From assembly GCA_964506935.1 (NCBI GenBank), contig CAZDOD010000023.1:1-23943 (forward strand): DNA of 23,943 bases, read 5' to 3'. The notes under the pieces are model-generated. The model worked only from the letters and a program-made list of their open reading frames with translations. It made no database searches and was not told the DNA's origin. Below are positions 22,178 through 23,943 of the stretch, piece after piece. This stretch comes from CAZDOD01 sp964506935 (GTDB lineage Bacteria > Desulfobacterota > Zymogenia > Zymogenales > Zymogenaceae). A program made the position numbers and the translations under genes. Each line of letters starts with the position of its first letter. Positions within the stretch are counted from its first letter, which is position 1.

Positions 22178-23943
22178 CTATCCCTTTACGGCTCGTTTCA
22201 CTATCCGGGCTACATCTTCGGGATTGGGTATAATCATATTTTCAAGGTTTCCGGCATAGGGGACGGGGCATTCGGGTGCGGATATCCTTACGGGATTTGA
22301 GCGCAAAAGCCCGGCGCCCGATATCGCCGTCCGCGCGATGACTTCAGACCCTATCCCCCCGGTCGGGGTTCCCTCCTCAACCGTTACGAGATATCCGGTC
22401 TTCGCCACGGAATCGAGGATCGTCTTTGTGTCTATCGGATAGAGAGTTACGAGGTCGATGACCTCGGCCTCGATCCCCATGTCGGCGAGGATCTTCGCCG
22501 CATCAAGCGATATCCCCACCCCCAGGAGGTGGGTGACTATCGTGACGTCATCACCCCTTCTCACCACCCTCGCCTTTCCGATGGGAAGGGTATATTCTCC
22601 ATCTGGCACCATTTTCGGCTCTGCATAGAGGAGCTTGTGCTCAAAAAATATTATCGGGTTGTCGGAGCGTATCGCCGTCTTTAAAATACCCTTGGCCGTA
22701 TATGCATCCGACGGCGCAACCACAATGAGGCCGGGTATCCCGAAAAAGAACCGCTCCATGGATTGTGAGTGCTGTGCCGCCATCCCGATCCCGCTCCCAA
22801 CAGGGGTCCTGATCGTCAGTGGGATTGAGACCTGGCCGCCGGTCATGTAGGGGAGTTTGGCGGCCTGGTTTAAGATCGGATCCATGCAACATGTCAGAAA
22901 GTCGGAAAAGAGGATCTCGGGAACGGGCCTGAGTCCCGTCATCGCCGCCCCGACCGCCCCGCCCACTATCCCGTTTTCGGAGATTGGAGTGTCGATGATG
23001 CGATCGGGCCCGAATCTCTCGACTAGGCCCTCGGTGACGTTGAAGTAGCCGCCGAGCGTTACGTCCTCGCCCCAGATAAAGACATTCTCGTCTCTAGTGA
23101 GCTCTTCGGCGAGGGCCTCGTTTATGGCCTGGGCCATCGAGATCTCCCTCCCCTTTTCTATCTCGGCAAAATCGCCCGAAAAGAGTTCCCTTTTCTCAGG
23201 CGTGAATACATGGGTCAGGATTGCTTTGGTGTCGGGAAGAGGCTCATCTTTTGCGAATTTTACCGATTCTGCCACCGCCGCCTCTGCCTCCTGTTTTACG
23301 CTCTTCAAATCTTCATCGTCAAGCCCGCCGGATTCCTTCATCTTTTTCTCGAAGCGGACTATCGGGCACCCACCGATAAACTTCTCCTTTTCCTCCTTAT
23401 TCCGGTAAAATTCCGGATCGCCCTCCATGTGTCCGTGCCAGCGGTAGGTCATGAGCTCTACGAGGCGTGGTTTCTTGTCCTTCCTTATCTTTTGAATCAT
23501 CGTGCCGATGCCGCTGAAGACCTCATGGGCGTCGTTCCCATCGAGCCTTATCGATTCTATCCCGAAGGCCTCGGCTCTTTTATATAGTTCGGTTACGGCG
23601 GAGTGTCGCTCCACCGACGTGAATTCGCCATAAAGGTTGTTTTCGATGACAAAAAGCACCGGAAGCTCGAAGACCGCCGCCATATTCGCGGCCTCGTGGA
23701 ACATCCCCTGATTTACCGAGCCGTCGCCTGCGATCACGACCGAGACGTCGTCACGCTTGTGTTTCTTTATCGAAAGCCCGGCACCCATGGCGAGGAGATA
23801 GCCCGCGCCAACGATCCCGTTGGCCCCGAGGATTCCCTTTTTCCCGTCGGTCACGTGCATCGAGCCGCCCTTCCCCTCGCATAGGCCGGCCCCCTTTCCA
23901 TAGATCTCGGCCATCATCCTTTTTAAGTCCGCACCCGTTGCGA
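22178..23943 (-). CDS. fused E1 alpha/beta subunit of a 2-oxoacid (or acetoin) dehydrogenase, partial at the 5' end
   Basis: A thiamine-diphosphate-dependent dehydrogenase with both E1 subunits in one chain. The frame stays open to the window edge, reading ATGADLKR before the first internal methionine (23917), so the true start is outside. The alpha part has the thiamine-diphosphate motif from GDGSVNQG to IENN (about 23,638-23,728) and the phosphorylation-loop-like YRWHGHMEGDP. A short charged linker (about residues 190-255 from that methionine) leads to the beta part at REISMAQAINEAL, with FIWGEDV, ISENGIVGGAVGAA and HSQSMERFF as expected for E1 beta. E1 decarboxylates a 2-oxoacid or acetoin and passes the acyl group to the lipoyl domain of E2. 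No E2 or E3 gene is in the window. The substrate is undetermined. Confidence 0.9.
   Translation of the reverse strand, partial: ATGADLKRMMAEIYGKGAGLCEGKGGSMHVTDGKKGILGANGIVGAGYLLAMGAGLSIKKHKRDDVSVVIAGDGSVNQGMFHEAANMAAVFELPVLFVIENNLYGEFTSVERHSAVTELYKRAEAFGIESIRLDGNDAHEVFSGIGTMIQKIRKDKKPRLVELMTYRWHGHMEGDPEFYRNKEEKEKFIGGCPIVRFEKKMKESGGLDDEDLKSVKQEAEAAVAESVKFAKDEPLPDTKAILTHVFTPEKRELFSGDFAEIEKGREISMAQAINEALAEELTRDENVFIWGEDVTLGGYFNVTEGLVERFGPDRIIDTPISENGIVGGAVGAAMTGLRPVPEILFSDFLTCCMDPILNQAAKLPYMTGGQVSIPLTIRTPVGSGIGMAAQHSQSMERFFFGIPGLIVVAPSDAYTAKGILKTAIRSDNPIIFFEHKLLYAEPKMVPDGEYTLPIGKARVVRRGDDVTIVTHLLGVGISLDAAKILADMGIEAEVIDLVTLYPIDTKTILDSVAKTGYLVTVEEGTPTGGIGSEVIARTAISGAGLLRSNPVRISAPECPVPYAGNLENMIIPNPEDVARIVKRAVKG

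Overview
The window reads as an accessory/metabolic stretch of a Gram-negative bacterium, most like a deltaproteobacterial (Desulfobacterota-type) lineage. This rests on protein families rather than a marker gene: a PilZ protein of the type common in myxobacteria and other deltaproteobacteria, two probable lipoproteins with lipoboxes, a LysM/M23 envelope peptidase, and a Fur-type regulator joined to a ZnuABC zinc importer. No rRNA, tRNA, CRISPR array, transposase or phage gene was seen, and no gap exceeds about 225 bases.

Left part (1-6000). A PilZ gene runs off the left edge and is divergent from a stand-alone CheY-like receiver whose stop codon overlaps the start of glgC (ADP-glucose pyrophosphorylase). 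A membrane-anchored HEAT-repeat protein follows. Three leftward genes come next: cvpA-like, a DUF362 protein and a Gfo/Idh/MocA oxidoreductase. The last two have clear sigma70-type promoters.

Centre (6000-15250), all rightward. A tightly overlapping trio (P-loop protein, M14-type deacylase, FAD oxidoreductase) is preceded by a leader that contains a terminator-like hairpin. A LysM/M23 lipoprotein follows. Next is an unfamiliar single-span membrane protein whose N-terminal domain resembles the C-terminal domain of ribosomal protein L7/L12. The block ends with a compact fur/zur-like, znuA, znuC, znuB operon. A TTGCA-type inverted repeat lies inside its promoter spacer, as expected for zinc-dependent autoregulation.

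Right part (15250-23943), all leftward. In transcription order: a fused E1 alpha/beta 2-oxoacid dehydrogenase (cut by the window edge), an MFS transporter, a dienoyl-CoA isomerase-type crotonase, a two-domain SCP2-like protein, a class III aminotransferase, an amidohydrolase-fold protein lacking three of its five metal ligands, and a second MFS transporter. It looks like a catabolic or salvage module for a carboxylic, acyl-CoA or amino compound, but the substrate cannot be read from sequence.

The items most worth a second look are the P-loop/deacylase/FAD operon with its leader hairpin, the ligand-less amidohydrolase, the L7/L12-like membrane protein, the duplicated SCP2 protein beside an aminotransferase, and the receiver-glgC coupling. 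None is proven to be a new system.
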